Source of the DNA: Streptomyces capitiformicae
GTDB lineage: Bacteria > Actinomycetota > Actinomycetes > Streptomycetales > Streptomycetaceae
Direction of reading: 5' to 3'
NCBI RefSeq assembly: GCF_002214185.1
Contig: NZ_CP022161.1
Span: forward strand, 2,045,767-2,109,766
DNA length: 64,000 nucleotides
Positions 18,814-27,113 of the stretch are shown here, in pieces. How positions within the stretch are numbered: position 1 is the stretch's first letter; each line of letters begins with the position of its first letter. Below the pieces are notes generated by a model. That model worked only from the letters and a program-made list of their open reading frames with translations, was not told where the DNA came from and searched no databases. Both the position numbers and the translations under genes were made by a program.

Positions 18814-19476
18814 ATGTCCGAGCAGTCCTCGCAGACCTCCGGCAAGACCCCCGTCGACTTCTGGTTCGACCCCCTGTGCCCTTGGGCCTGGATGACCTCG
18901 CGGTGGGTCCTGGAGGTGGAGAAGGTCCGGGACATCGAGGTCCGCTGGCACCTGATGAGCCTGGCGGTGCTCAACGAGCCGAAGATCGACGAACTGCCCG
19001 AGGAATACCGCGAACTGCTGGAGAAGAAGGCGTGGGGCCCGGTCCGCGTCGTCATCGCCGCCCAGGAGGAGCACGGCGCCGAGGTGCTCGGCGATCTCTA
19101 CACCGCGCTCGGCACCCGCATCCACAACCGGGGCGAGGACCCCGAGAAGGAGACGGTCGCCGCTGCCCTGAACGACGTCGGTCTGCCCGAGTCCCTCATG
19201 GACCACTGGGACGCCACCCCGTACGAGCCCCAGCTGCGCGCCTCCCACAAGGAGGGCATCGACAAGGTCGGCCAGGACGTCGGCACCCCCGTCATAGCCG
19301 TGCTCGGCTCCGACGGTGAGCAGATAGCCTTCTTCGGCCCGGTCGTCACCCCCACCCCCCAGGGTGAGGAGGCCGCCAAGCTCTGGGACGGCACGCTCCT
19401 CGTCGCCTCGGTCCCCGGCTTCTACGAGATCAAGCGCTCCCGCACCAAGGGCCCCGACTTCAGCAACCTGCTCTGA
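18814..19476 (+). CDS. DsbA-like mycothiol-dependent reductase (Rv2466c family), monothiol variant
   Basis: A 220-residue thioredoxin-fold protein whose N-terminus DFWFDPLCPWAWMTSRW closely matches the Mycobacterium tuberculosis Rv2466c family (mycothiol-linked nitroreductase). In Rv2466c the active site is CPWC; here it reads C22-P-W-A25, so the resolving cysteine is absent and only a monothiol mechanism is possible. The cis-proline region (DVGTPVIAV) and the family end-block (VPGFYEIKRSRT) are present. Cytosolic. The ATG has CGAGGAGAACC upstream. It lies between divergent pepN and a convergent small gene. Confidence 0.9.
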   Translation: MSEQSSQTSGKTPVDFWFDPLCPWAWMTSRWVLEVEKVRDIEVRWHLMSLAVLNEPKIDELPEEYRELLEKKAWGPVRVVIAAQEEHGAEVLGDLYTALGTRIHNRGEDPEKETVAAALNDVGLPESLMDHWDATPYEPQLRASHKEGIDKVGQDVGTPVIAVLGSDGEQIAFFGPVVTPTPQGEEAAKLWDGTLLVASVPGFYEIKRSRTKGPDFSNLL

Positions 19477-19496
19477 CCCCGCGCCCCGTTTCGGCG

Positions 19497-19730
19497 TCAT
19501 TCCATCTTGTCCGGCAGCCGCTTGGTGAGCCTGAAGTGCCGCTCGACCGACTCCCTGCGCAGGTTGCGGCAGACCTTGCCGCCGGGGAGGTCGTTGACGC
19601 ACTTGTAGAAGTCGTCCCCGACCCGGTTGCCGAGCTGCCCCTCCAACCACTTCTTCTCGTCGGCGGTCAGGGGCTCGTGCGGTTCCCTGGAACGGCACGT
19701 CTGGCACGTCAGGGTCTTCGGCTTCGGCAT
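19497..19730 (-). CDS. Small cysteine-containing protein of unknown function
   Basis: A 77-residue basic protein starting MPKPKTLTCQTCRSREPHEP, with a CxxC pair near the N-terminus and two further cysteines (YKCVNDLPGGKVC), which together could bind zinc or stabilise a small fold. The frame is convergent with the DsbA-like gene, ending 20 bases from it. The ATG at 19730 gives the most compact protein; longer frames upstream run through a hairpin. I do not recognise the family. Confidence 0.7.
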   Translation of the reverse strand: MPKPKTLTCQTCRSREPHEPLTADEKKWLEGQLGNRVGDDFYKCVNDLPGGKVCRNLRRESVERHFRLTKRLPDKME

Positions 19731-19770
19731 TTCCCAACGATCCCCCGAAACCCGTCCATACCGGAAGACC

Positions 19771-19807
19771 GGAAGCCCCCGCGAGTCACGTCCTCGCGGG
19801 GGCTTCC
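19771..19807. terminator. 14-bp hairpin upstream of the small cysteine protein
   Basis: GGAAGCCCCCGCGA at 19771-19784 pairs perfectly with 19794-19807. On the plus strand it could end transcripts running past the DsbA-like gene; on the minus strand it lies in the leader of the 77-residue gene and could be an attenuator. Confidence 0.6.
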
Positions 19808-20213
19808 CTTCATCCGCCTGCCCAGGTGAACGGGTGAGAAGACGATCACGGGCAGGGTCGGTGTCGGTGTCGCACTCTGATGAGGTTCCCCCCGGAGCCC
19901 TTATTGCAAACAACTTGCAAGTGCATGGTATTGGCAAGGATCTGTGGGGGCGTCGACGTATGGGCCGCACCCCGATTGGTGAAACCCTACAGATCCCACC
20001 AACCACCTCCGAGCGCCCCCGAGTGGCGAAGGCCACGTCACCTCAGTGACCAGCATCACGCCGTACCCGGTGTAGGTCACATCCTTTGTCCGGAGTTCAC
20101 CAAGCCGTCGTCGCGCCCTTTGTGGAGCGCTGACGGTGTTCGGTTACAGCGAGCCGGGATAGCGTCACCGTGTCCCTCGCTGCTCACCCCTCATACATCC
20201 TCGCGGAGTCCCC
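19808..20213. other. Long leader region upstream of bioY
   Basis: About 400 bases without a convincing gene. It contains the Nur-box-like palindrome at 19904-19920 and is otherwise unremarkable to 20200. A biotin-repressor site was looked for and not recognised. Confidence 0.5.
19904..19920. promoter_or_regulatory. Nur-box-like site (TTGCAA-N5-TTGCAA)
   Basis: TTGCAA ACAAC TTGCAA is an exact fit to the published binding pattern tTGCaa-N5-ttGCAA of Nur, the nickel-responsive Fur-family repressor of Streptomyces coelicolor. The second TTGCAA could also act as a -35 element with GGATCT 17 bases downstream. Which transcript is controlled is unclear: bioY starts about 290 bases to the right and the 77-residue gene 175 bases to the left. 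Confidence 0.5.
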
Positions 20214-20798
20214 ATGAGTACGGCCGTCGCCCCCGCCCGGACCGGTCAGGTCCTCGCCGACCTGATCCCCGCCTCCCGTGTACGGGACATCGCGCTGGTG
20301 GTCGGTGGCGCCGCGCTCACCGGGCTCGCCGCCCAGATCGCCGTGCCCGTGCCGGGCTCCCCGGTGCCGGTGACCGGTCAGACCTTCGCGGCGCTGCTCG
20401 TCGGCACCGCCCTCGGCGCCGGCCGCGGTGTCGCGGCGCTCACCCTGTACGCGCTGGCCGGTCTCCTCGGCGTGCCGTGGTTCGCCGGCGCCACCTCCGG
20501 CATCGGGGTCTCCTTCGGCTACATCCTCGGCATGATCCTCGCCTCCGCCGCCGTGGGCGCCCTGGCCCGCCGCGGCGCCGACCGCTCGATGCCCCGCATG
20601 GCGGGCACGATGCTGGTCGGCGAGTCGATCATCTACGCCGTCGGCGTCCCGTACCTCGCCGCCACCGCTGACATCTCCCTGTCCGCCGCCGTCGCGGCCG
20701 GCCTCACCCCCTTCCTGATCGGCGACGCGGTGAAGGCCGCGCTGGCGATGGGCGTCCTGCCGACGGTGTGGAAGTCGCTCAAGACGCTCAAGAAGTGA
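20214..20798 (+). CDS. bioY: Biotin transporter BioY (ECF S-component)
   Basis: A 194-residue, six-helix membrane protein. The BioY signature is clear: GGAALTGLAAQIAVPVPGSP, PVPVTGQTFAALLVGTALG, GRGVAALTLYALAGLLGVPWFAG and the final PFLIGDAVKAALA. It binds biotin in the membrane and works with the ECF module (EcfAA'T), or alone at low rate. No ecfA/T genes are adjacent, so it must share a module coded elsewhere or act alone. ATG at 20214 follows GCGGAG. Confidence 0.95.
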   Translation: MSTAVAPARTGQVLADLIPASRVRDIALVVGGAALTGLAAQIAVPVPGSPVPVTGQTFAALLVGTALGAGRGVAALTLYALAGLLGVPWFAGATSGIGVSFGYILGMILASAAVGALARRGADRSMPRMAGTMLVGESIIYAVGVPYLAATADISLSAAVAAGLTPFLIGDAVKAALAMGVLPTVWKSLKTLKK

Positions 20799-20821
20799 CG
20801 CCGTAGCCACTCGATGGCTGC

Positions 20822-20914
20822 TCAGTCCCTCCGGACCCTCCGGAAGAGGTTCGCCGGGTCGCACTCCGACCTCACCGCGGCGAGCCTCTTCCGCGTCTCG
20901 GCGTCGTGCGGCCC
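20822..20914 (-). pseudogene. 3' remnant of a berberine-bridge FAD oxidoreductase gene
   Basis: Read leftwards, 30 codons ending in TGA give GPHDAETRKRL then AAVRSECDPANLFRRVRRD. The pattern KRLAAVRSECDPANLFR is the C-terminal BBE-domain signature of FAD-linked oxidoreductases (KxxYDPxNLF). No upstream part of such a gene exists, so this is a truncated relic. At its broken edge the sequence changes to GCACGGTTCTGAGAGG, which resembles bacterial group II intron sequence, suggesting a mobile-element junction. Confidence 0.65.
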
Positions 20915-20962
20915 GTCCCTCTCAGAACCGTGCGTGCGGGCGTTCCGCGCCCGGCACAGAGC

Positions 20963-20993
20963 AGATGCGGCGACGCTCCGCGTCGCCGCATCT
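20963..20993. terminator. Perfect 13-bp hairpin in the bioY-permease gap
   Basis: AGATGCGGCGACG at 20963-20975 pairs perfectly with 20981-20993 around a CTCCG loop. It may end bioY or permease transcripts, or be part of a decayed mobile element. Confidence 0.6.
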
Positions 20994-21006
20994 GGAGGCG
21001 ATTCCT

Positions 21007-21026
21007 CCCCGGCGTGAACGCCGGGG
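21007..21026. repeat. CCCCGGCG-TGAA-CGCCGGGG hairpin, possible IS200/IS605-type end
   Basis: An 8-bp perfect stem with TGAA loop, embedded in GATTCCTCCCCGGCGTGAA then CGCCGGGGCATCCTCGC. I recall very similar sequence beside TnpB-type genes in Streptomyces, so it may be the end of a lost IS200/IS605- or IS607-like element. It could equally be the terminator of the leftward permease gene, which ends 22 bases to the right. Confidence 0.45.
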
Positions 21027-21047
21027 CATCCTCGCCGGAAGCCGATC

Positions 21048-22523
21048 TCAGTGAACCTTGTCGGCCACCGAGTCCGTCACCTCGGCGGTGGTCTTCCGCC
21101 TGGTCAGGTGCTCCTTGGCGAAGGCGATGCTGACGACGATCGCCGCGACCAGCAACGACAGGAGCAGGATTTCGCGGTTGCCGTGTTCGGTGTCGGTGAG
21201 CATGTAGGTCAGGACGAAGAGGATCAGGCCGATAGTGGCCCAGGTCAGGTACGGGTACAGCCACATCCGCACGACCAGTTTCTCCGGGCTCTCCCGTTCG
21301 ATGATGCGGCGCATGCGCAGCTGGGAGAAACAGATCACCAGCCAGACGAACAGGGCGACGGCGCCGGAGGAGTTGACCAGGAAGAGGAAGACGTCCTTGG
21401 GGAAGAAGTAGTTGAGGATGACGGCGAGGAAGCCGAAGACGACCGAGGCCAGGATCGCCGTCATCGGCACCCCACGGGCATTGGTGCGCCCGAACGCCTT
21501 GGGGGCGTCGCCGCGCTCGCCGAGGGAGAAGGCCATGCGGGAGGCGGTGTACAGGCCCGAGTTCAGGCACGACAGCACCGAGGTCAGCACGATGAAGTTC
21601 ATGATCTGCCCGGCGTGCGCGATCCCGAGGGAGTCCAGAGCCGCGACGTAGGAGCCCTTCTCCTTGATCGTGGGGTCGTTCCAGGGGAGCAGGGCGACGA
21701 CGACGAAGATCGAGCCGAGGTAGAAGACACCGATGCGCCAGATGATGCTGTTGGTGGACTTCGTCACCGCCCTCTGCGGGTCCTCCGTCTCGCCCGCCGC
21801 CAGGGTGGCGATCTCCGAGCCCATGAAGGAGAAGACGACCAGCAGTACGCCGATCAGGATCGCGCCGGGCCCGTTGGGCAGGAACCCGCCGTGTGCGGTC
21901 AGGTTGTCCAGGCCCGCCTTGGGCGCCTCCACGCCGGGCAGGATGCCGAAGACGGCCAGGCCGCCGATGATGATGAACGCGGTGATCGCGACGACCTTGA
22001 TCCCGGCGAACCAGAACTCGAACTCACCGTAGGAGCCCACCGAGACCAGGTTCGTCGCGGTCAGTACCACCATCACGATCAGGGCCCAGCCCCACTGCGG
22101 GACGGCTGGTATCCAGCCCTCCAGGATCACCGCACCCGCGGTCGCCTCCACCGCGAGCACCACCCCCCAGAAGAACCAGTACAGCCAGCCGATCGAGAAC
22201 CCCGCCCAGCGGCCCAGCGCGCGGTCGGCGTGGGCGGAGAAGGAACCGGAGGTGGGGTTCGCCGCCGACATCTCGCCCAGCATCCGCATCACCAGCACCA
22301 CCATCGTGCCGACCAGGGCATACGACAGCAGGATGCCGGGCCCGGCGGTCGCGATACCCGAGGACGACCCGACGAACAGCCCGGCCCCGATCACACCACC
22401 GATCGCGATCATCGACAGATGCCGGTTCTTCAGACCCGCCTGCAGGCCGGAGGAGGCGGAGGTGGCGGGGGAGGAGGGATCCGGGGCGCCGGCCTGGGGC
22501 GGCAGAGTCGGCTGCGAAGTCAT
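21048..22523 (-). CDS. Amino-acid permease, APC superfamily (GabP/AnsP-like)
   Basis: A 491-residue, about 12-helix transporter. The first helix reads HLSMIAIGGVIGAGLFVGSS, the canonical APC substrate-backbone site (GxIGxGxF). The block MGEMSAANPTSGSFSAHADR and the loop GERGDAPKAFGRTNARGVP are typical of the amino-acid/GABA permease branch. It imports an amino acid with protons. The ATG at 22523 is preceded by AAAGGAAACC. It is a monocistronic leftward gene; hairpins follow it. Substrate cannot be fixed by eye. Confidence 0.92.
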   Translation of the reverse strand: MTSQPTLPPQAGAPDPSSPATSASSGLQAGLKNRHLSMIAIGGVIGAGLFVGSSSGIATAGPGILLSYALVGTMVVLVMRMLGEMSAANPTSGSFSAHADRALGRWAGFSIGWLYWFFWGVVLAVEATAGAVILEGWIPAVPQWGWALIVMVVLTATNLVSVGSYGEFEFWFAGIKVVAITAFIIIGGLAVFGILPGVEAPKAGLDNLTAHGGFLPNGPGAILIGVLLVVFSFMGSEIATLAAGETEDPQRAVTKSTNSIIWRIGVFYLGSIFVVVALLPWNDPTIKEKGSYVAALDSLGIAHAGQIMNFIVLTSVLSCLNSGLYTASRMAFSLGERGDAPKAFGRTNARGVPMTAILASVVFGFLAVILNYFFPKDVFLFLVNSSGAVALFVWLVICFSQLRMRRIIERESPEKLVVRMWLYPYLTWATIGLILFVLTYMLTDTEHGNREILLLSLLVAAIVVSIAFAKEHLTRRKTTAEVTDSVADKVH

Positions 22524-22723
22524 GGGGGAGGTTTCCTTTGCGCCGTTGTGGGGGTTTCTGCTTTTGTAAAGATCAGTCCAGTGAATCCGAGGTAAAGGCA
22601 TTCCTGAACCTTTGAATCCAGATCGTTACTTGAGGTTTACTTGAGGTTCTGTGGTGTGACCCACGATTTTCGACCCCGGCCCCCCGCCGCGCCCCGCCGA
22701 AACAGGCGTGTCACACTCGGACC

Positions 22724-23209
22724 ATGCGCGTCTACCTCGGCTCGGATCACGCCGGTTACGAACTCAAGAACCACCTCGTCGAGTGGCTGAAGGCCGCCGG
22801 GCACGAGCCCGTCGACTGCGGTCCCCACATCTACGACGCCCAGGACGACTACCCGCCGTTCTGTCTCCGCGCCGCCGAGCGCACGGCCGCGGACGCCGAC
22901 TCCCTCGGCATCGTCATCGGCGGCTCCGGCAACGGCGAGCAGATCGCCGCGAACAAGGTGGCCGGCGTCCGCGCCGCCCTCGCCTGGAGTGTCGAGACCG
23001 CCGCGCTGGGCCGCGAGCACAACAACGCGAACGTCGTCGCCGTCGGCGCCCGCATGCACTCCCAGGAAGACGCGACCAAGTTCGTCGAGACCTTCCTCAA
23101 CACCCCGTTCTCCGGCGACGCCCGCCACATCCGCCGCATCGACATGCTGGCGTCCTACGAGACCACCGGCGAGCTGCCGCCGATTCCGGCCCACCACCCT
23201 CAGGCGTAG
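22724..23209 (+). CDS. rpiB: Ribose-5-phosphate isomerase B
   Basis: A 161-residue RpiB/LacAB-fold enzyme that interconverts ribose 5-phosphate and ribulose 5-phosphate in the pentose phosphate pathway. Conserved: N-terminal LGSDHAGYELKNHL, the IGGSGNGEQIAANK anion hole region and the NNANVVAVGAR block. As in actinobacterial RpiB, the catalytic base is probably a glutamate (GNGEQ) because the usual cysteine of E. coli RpiB is replaced by serine (GGSGNG). The ATG at 22724 follows weak signals. A dispersed repeat separates it from the glycosylase gene. Confidence 0.94.
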   Translation: MRVYLGSDHAGYELKNHLVEWLKAAGHEPVDCGPHIYDAQDDYPPFCLRAAERTAADADSLGIVIGGSGNGEQIAANKVAGVRAALAWSVETAALGREHNNANVVAVGARMHSQEDATKFVETFLNTPFSGDARHIRRIDMLASYETTGELPPIPAHHPQA

Positions 23210-23280
23210 AGGTTTCGCCCGAGAGCTCGGCTGCCTGGGCTTTGCAGGGCGGGTGCGGGTGCGGGTGATTGGTGGCTTCG

Positions 23281-23355
23281 TCGCGCAGTTCCCCGCGCCC
23301 CCTCAAAAGCCAGGGGGCGCCCCCAGTTCTTTCAGGGGCGCGGGGAACTACGCGA
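23281..23355. repeat. Dispersed repeat family A, palindromic copy
   Basis: TCGCGCAGTTCCCCGCGCCCC at 23281-23301 is mirrored by GGGGCGCGGGGAACTACGCGA at 23335-23355, enclosing a smaller GGGGGCGCCCCC palindrome. The same 21-base arm occurs singly at 26900, 31860, 39481, 49320 and 63820. Confidence 0.9.
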
Positions 23356-23432
23356 GCAACCCCCACTCACCAGCACCCGAAGAAGCACCGCCAACCACCC
23401 CCCACCCCCCTGCCGAACCCCCGGAGGGACAC

Positions 23433-24251
23433 GTGCCGGAAGGGCACACCATCCATCGCCTGGCCCAGGACTACCTCGCCCACTTCGGCGGCCGGAAGGC
23501 CCACGTCACCAGCCCCCAGGGCAAGTTCACGGACGCGGCGGCCCTCCTCGACGGCACCCCCCTCACCACCGCCGAGGCGCACGGCAAGCACCTCTTCCTG
23601 CACTTCGGTGACGCGGACGCCGAGGACTGGGTCCACATCCACCTCGGCCTCTTCGGCAAGGTCGGCTTCGGCGACGCCCCCGCGCCCCCGCCCACCGACA
23701 CGGTCCGCCTCCGCCTGCGCAACGACACGTCGTACGTCGACCTCCGCGGCCCCACGACCTGCGCCCTGATAACGGACGGCGAGAAGCAGGCCATCCACGC
23801 CCGCCTCGGCCCGGACCCCCTCCGTCCGGACGCGGACCCGGCAGTCGCGTACAGACGGATCTCCCGCAGCCGTACGACGATCGCCGCGCTCCTCATGGAC
23901 CAGAAGGTCATCGCGGGCGTCGGCAACGTCTACCGCGCGGAGGTCCTCTTCCGGCACCGCATCGACCCGTACCGCGCGGGCAAGGACATCACCGCCACCC
24001 AGTGGGAAGCGATGTGGGCCGACCTCGTCGACCTCATGCACGATGGCGTACGCAACAACCGCATCGACACCGTTCGCCCGGAACACACCCCGGAGGCCAT
24101 GGGCCGCCCGCCCCGCGTCGACGACCACGGCGGCGAGGTCTACGTGTACCGCAGGGCCAACCTCCCCTGCCACATCTGTGGCGGCGAGATCCGCACCGCC
24201 GACCTCGCCGCCCGCAACCTCTTCTGGTGCCCCACCTGCCAAGAAACGTGA
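23433..24251 (+). CDS. nei: Fpg/Nei-family DNA glycosylase (endonuclease VIII-like)
   Basis: A 272-residue base-excision repair enzyme. The N-terminus after the initiator is PEGHTIHRLA, placing the catalytic proline at position 2 and glutamate at 3. The H2TH region reads ALLMDQKVIAGVGNVYRAE, and the zinc finger is C-HIC-G...CPTC at the C-terminus. PEGH rather than PELPEVE points to the Nei branch, which removes oxidised pyrimidines. The GTG at 23433 with GGAGGG upstream sets the start correctly so that proline becomes residue 2; the larger open frame upstream is not used. Confidence 0.94.
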   Translation: MPEGHTIHRLAQDYLAHFGGRKAHVTSPQGKFTDAAALLDGTPLTTAEAHGKHLFLHFGDADAEDWVHIHLGLFGKVGFGDAPAPPPTDTVRLRLRNDTSYVDLRGPTTCALITDGEKQAIHARLGPDPLRPDADPAVAYRRISRSRTTIAALLMDQKVIAGVGNVYRAEVLFRHRIDPYRAGKDITATQWEAMWADLVDLMHDGVRNNRIDTVRPEHTPEAMGRPPRVDDHGGEVYVYRRANLPCHICGGEIRTADLAARNLFWCPTCQET

Positions 24252-24258
24252 CCCGGCG

Positions 24259-25512
24259 TCAGAACCCGTGCGGCAGCCAGGGCGCGACGGTGGCCGAGAA
24301 GAAGCCCACGGACGCCTCCGCCAGCGCGCCCTGCCTGAGCTCGCGCACCCGCCCGGCCGCCCCCAACGACGCGAGGCTCACCCCACCCAGATAGGCCGCC
24401 CCCAACTCCCGTATCGAGAGGGCGAGATCGGCGGTGTCACCGGTCCGCTCGCAGTCGGCCCCCTTCGCGTCACCGGTGAGCCGCCAACGCCCCGAGTTCC
24501 AGGGGCAGAAGGTGTCCTCGACCTCCAACACCACATCCACCGGCGCCTGATACGTCCGCGCCCGCAGCGCCGCGCCCACGTCCACCAGCCGTACGTACAT
24601 GTCGTCCTTCACCTGCAGCCCGCACCGCCGCACATCCGACACCATGTGCAACCACGGCTCGTCCACGGGCCGTCGGCTCGACACGATCGACCCGGTCAGA
24701 TCGAGGTCGAAGAGGAACCGCCACAACGCGGCGTGCGCGGCGGCGTCCAGCGCCTCCAGGGACTCCAGTACGACAACTCCCCCGGCCCCACTGGGCGTCC
24801 AGTCGGGCTTGACCCGGAACCGGGCGTACCCGACCACATCCGAGCCGCCACCCCCATCCCCGTCCGCCCGCTCGGCCACCACGCACTGCAACGGCGAAGC
24901 GCCATCCCGATGCCGCTCCGTGTCGAGCAGCTCCGCCCGCTCCCAGCCGGGCCGCCGCACCAGCATCCCCGGCCGCTCCGGCACCTGCCGCGCGTACACC
25001 GCCTCGCACACGTCGAGGACCTCGGCGGGCGCCGCGTACCGCAGCCGTACGTCATCGGTGCCGGGCGGCACGGACAGCCGTACGCGCGTGGTGTCGATCT
25101 CGATGCCGAGCCGGTGCGTGGCGAGGCCGTACCCGAACCGTCCGTAGATGTCCGGTTCGGACGCGGTCAGCGCGGCCAGCGGCTGGCCCCAGGAGCGGAT
25201 GTCGTCCAACTGCCGCCGCATCATGGACGTCAGTACGCCGCGCCGCCGGTGCGTGGCCGCGACGCTCACCATCGTGACGCCCGCCGTCGGAACGGACGCG
25301 CCACCGGGCACGGTGAGCCGGAAGTCGAACGCCCCCGCCGTACCTACGCATTGGGCGCCGTCCCACGCGCCGATGCTCCGGTCGTACTCCGTGACCGCCT
25401 GTGACACCTCGCGTTCCTCGGCGGGTTCGGGGACTCCGCCGAAGGCGCGGAGGAGGTTGTCGTACCAGACGTTCCAGTCTTCCTCGCGCAGCACCCGCAG
25501 CTCAGTCGTCAT
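24259..25512 (-). CDS. GNAT N-acetyltransferase, Eis-like
   Basis: A 417-residue protein with the three-part Eis layout: an N-terminal GNAT domain (VSVAATHRRRGVLTSMMRRQ is the acetyl-CoA site with RRRG), a central degenerate GNAT domain and a C-terminal SCP2-like domain. The chain ends APWLPHGF; the free C-terminal phenylalanine carboxylate is the catalytic group in Eis proteins. Eis acetylates aminoglycosides and protein lysines; the natural substrate here is unknown. Convergent with the glycosylase gene, ending 7 bases from it. Confidence 0.93.
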   Translation of the reverse strand: MTTELRVLREEDWNVWYDNLLRAFGGVPEPAEEREVSQAVTEYDRSIGAWDGAQCVGTAGAFDFRLTVPGGASVPTAGVTMVSVAATHRRRGVLTSMMRRQLDDIRSWGQPLAALTASEPDIYGRFGYGLATHRLGIEIDTTRVRLSVPPGTDDVRLRYAAPAEVLDVCEAVYARQVPERPGMLVRRPGWERAELLDTERHRDGASPLQCVVAERADGDGGGGSDVVGYARFRVKPDWTPSGAGGVVVLESLEALDAAAHAALWRFLFDLDLTGSIVSSRRPVDEPWLHMVSDVRRCGLQVKDDMYVRLVDVGAALRARTYQAPVDVVLEVEDTFCPWNSGRWRLTGDAKGADCERTGDTADLALSIRELGAAYLGGVSLASLGAAGRVRELRQGALAEASVGFFSATVAPWLPHGF

Positions 25513-25726
25513 ATGCCATGCCTAGCAGTGCGATCCGGGACGAGCGAGCGAATTTCACCCGTGGGCCGTGGGGCGGTGTGGGATCCTTCACAGGTGCCGC
25601 GGGTGGGCCGCAAGACCCCGTCCCGTGTGAGATCTGTGTGAGATTCGTCGTGAACCGGCCCTCGGAAGGGGGACAAGTAGGACCTCCTGTGCACAGGAGC
25701 TGGTCCGATGGATAAGGTCCCGAACA

Positions 25727-26899
25727 ATGGCAGCAGGACGAGAGCGGCGCGCGGCGGCCGATACGTTCACGGCCCGGATGAAGAAGCTGGTTCACCGGGC
25801 CCGCACCGGCGTGCGCAAATCTGCCGTCGACTACTTCCGCGGCGACGGCTCCGACTGGATCGCGCTGGCCGGTCTGATGCTGCTGATCCCGGTGATCACC
25901 GGCCTCACGATGTTCGACGAGGTGTGGTTCTCGCCCGCGGTGCTGGTCCTCCCCATCGTCGCCGGTGGCCTCCTGCTCCGCCCCGCCAGCCTGCTCGGCC
26001 TGTACGCGGTCGCCGCGACCGCGTTGATCATCGAGTCCGTGAAGCTCGGCCCCTACACCGAGGGCCCGGCCAGAGTGACCCCCGGCATAGTGCTCGTGGT
26101 CGCCGCCTGCGGCTTCTTCGGCCTCCTCATCGCCCAGTTCCGCAGCCGCGTCGGCGTTCCCTGGCGCCGCGGCGGCACCATGCTCTTCGACCTGCGCGAA
26201 CGCATCCGAGTCCAGAGCAAGTTGCCACAACTGCCCGCAGGTTGGCATCGCGAGATGGCCCTACGCCCCGCAGGCGGCCAATCGTTCTCGGGCGACTTCG
26301 TCGTGGCCGCCCGCACGAACGGCGGCCGAACCCTCGAAGTCGTCCTGACGGACGTCTCCGGCAAGGGCATGGACGCGGGCTCCCGCGCCCTTCTCCTCTC
26401 CGGCGCTTTCGGCGGTCTGTTGGGATCGCTCCCACCGCACGCGTTCCTCCCGGCGGCCAACGGCTACCTCCTCCGCCAGGACTGGGACGAGGGCTTCGCG
26501 ACCTCCATCCATCTCGTTCTCGACCTCGACTCCGGCGACTACGAACTCTTCTCCGCCGGTCACCCCCCGGGCCTTCAGCTCAGCGCCGGCACCGGCCGCT
26601 GGGAGGAGAAGGCCGCCGAGGGCCCCCTCCTCGGCGTCTACGACGGCGCCCAGTTCGATCCGGTCAAGGGCTCCCTCCGCCCCGGCGACGTCCTCATGCT
26701 CTTCACCGACGGCCTCGTGGAAACCTCCGACCGAGACATCGTCGAAGGCATCGACCGCCTCACCGGCGAAGCCGACCGCTACGTGGCCGGCGGCTTCCAC
26801 GGCGCCGCCTGGCACCTGATCGAGGCGGTGGCCAAGGACGTCAACGACGACCGAGCCCTACTCCTGATCAGCAGAGAGGGTCCCACCAGGGCCCCGTAA
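25727..26899 (+). CDS. SpoIIE-type (PP2C) membrane serine phosphatase
   Basis: A 390-residue protein with three to four membrane helices at about residues 45-135 (WIALAGLMLLIPVITGL, VLPIVAGGLLLRP, VLVVAACGFFGLLIA) followed by a SpoIIE/PP2C domain: GGQSFSGDFVVA, VLTDVSGKGMDAG, FSAGHPPGL and LMLFTDGLVET, with the metal-binding aspartates. Family members dephosphorylate anti-sigma antagonist proteins; Streptomyces has many with varied sensor regions. No anti-sigma gene is adjacent. The stop codon TAA immediately precedes a family A repeat. Confidence 0.92.
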   Translation: MAAGRERRAAADTFTARMKKLVHRARTGVRKSAVDYFRGDGSDWIALAGLMLLIPVITGLTMFDEVWFSPAVLVLPIVAGGLLLRPASLLGLYAVAATALIIESVKLGPYTEGPARVTPGIVLVVAACGFFGLLIAQFRSRVGVPWRRGGTMLFDLRERIRVQSKLPQLPAGWHREMALRPAGGQSFSGDFVVAARTNGGRTLEVVLTDVSGKGMDAGSRALLLSGAFGGLLGSLPPHAFLPAANGYLLRQDWDEGFATSIHLVLDLDSGDYELFSAGHPPGLQLSAGTGRWEEKAAEGPLLGVYDGAQFDPVKGSLRPGDVLMLFTDGLVETSDRDIVEGIDRLTGEADRYVAGGFHGAAWHLIEAVAKDVNDDRALLLISREGPTRAP

Positions 26900-27072
26900 G
26901 GGGCGCGGGGAACTGCGCGATCAACCCAAGACAACGGTCACAGACAAACGCACCGAGGTCACCCCCTCATCCTCAGCGGGGGTCTGGGGGCGGCAGCCCC
27001 CAGAAGCAGGACCGGGGTCGAAGGGGCAGCGCCCCTGGGGACGGGACGGGACGGGTAGGGGCGGCGGGGGCG
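26900..27072. repeat. Dispersed repeat family A arm plus a GC-hairpin repeat (family D)
   Basis: GGGGCGCGGGGAACTGCGCGA at 26900-26920 is followed at about 26985-27072 by a second element with hairpins TCTGGGGGC/GCCCCCAGA and GGGGC/GCCCC, then three GGGAC units. No gene lies here. Confidence 0.75.
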
Positions 27073-27113
27073 ACAATCTGGCCGTGAGCCAACCCACCAC
27101 AGGAGCCACCCAC

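Noticed and set aside
24043..25404. 453-codon plus-strand frame opposite the Eis-like gene
   Set aside because: Pro/Arg-rich shadow composition, overlaps the real glycosylase end and acetyltransferase.
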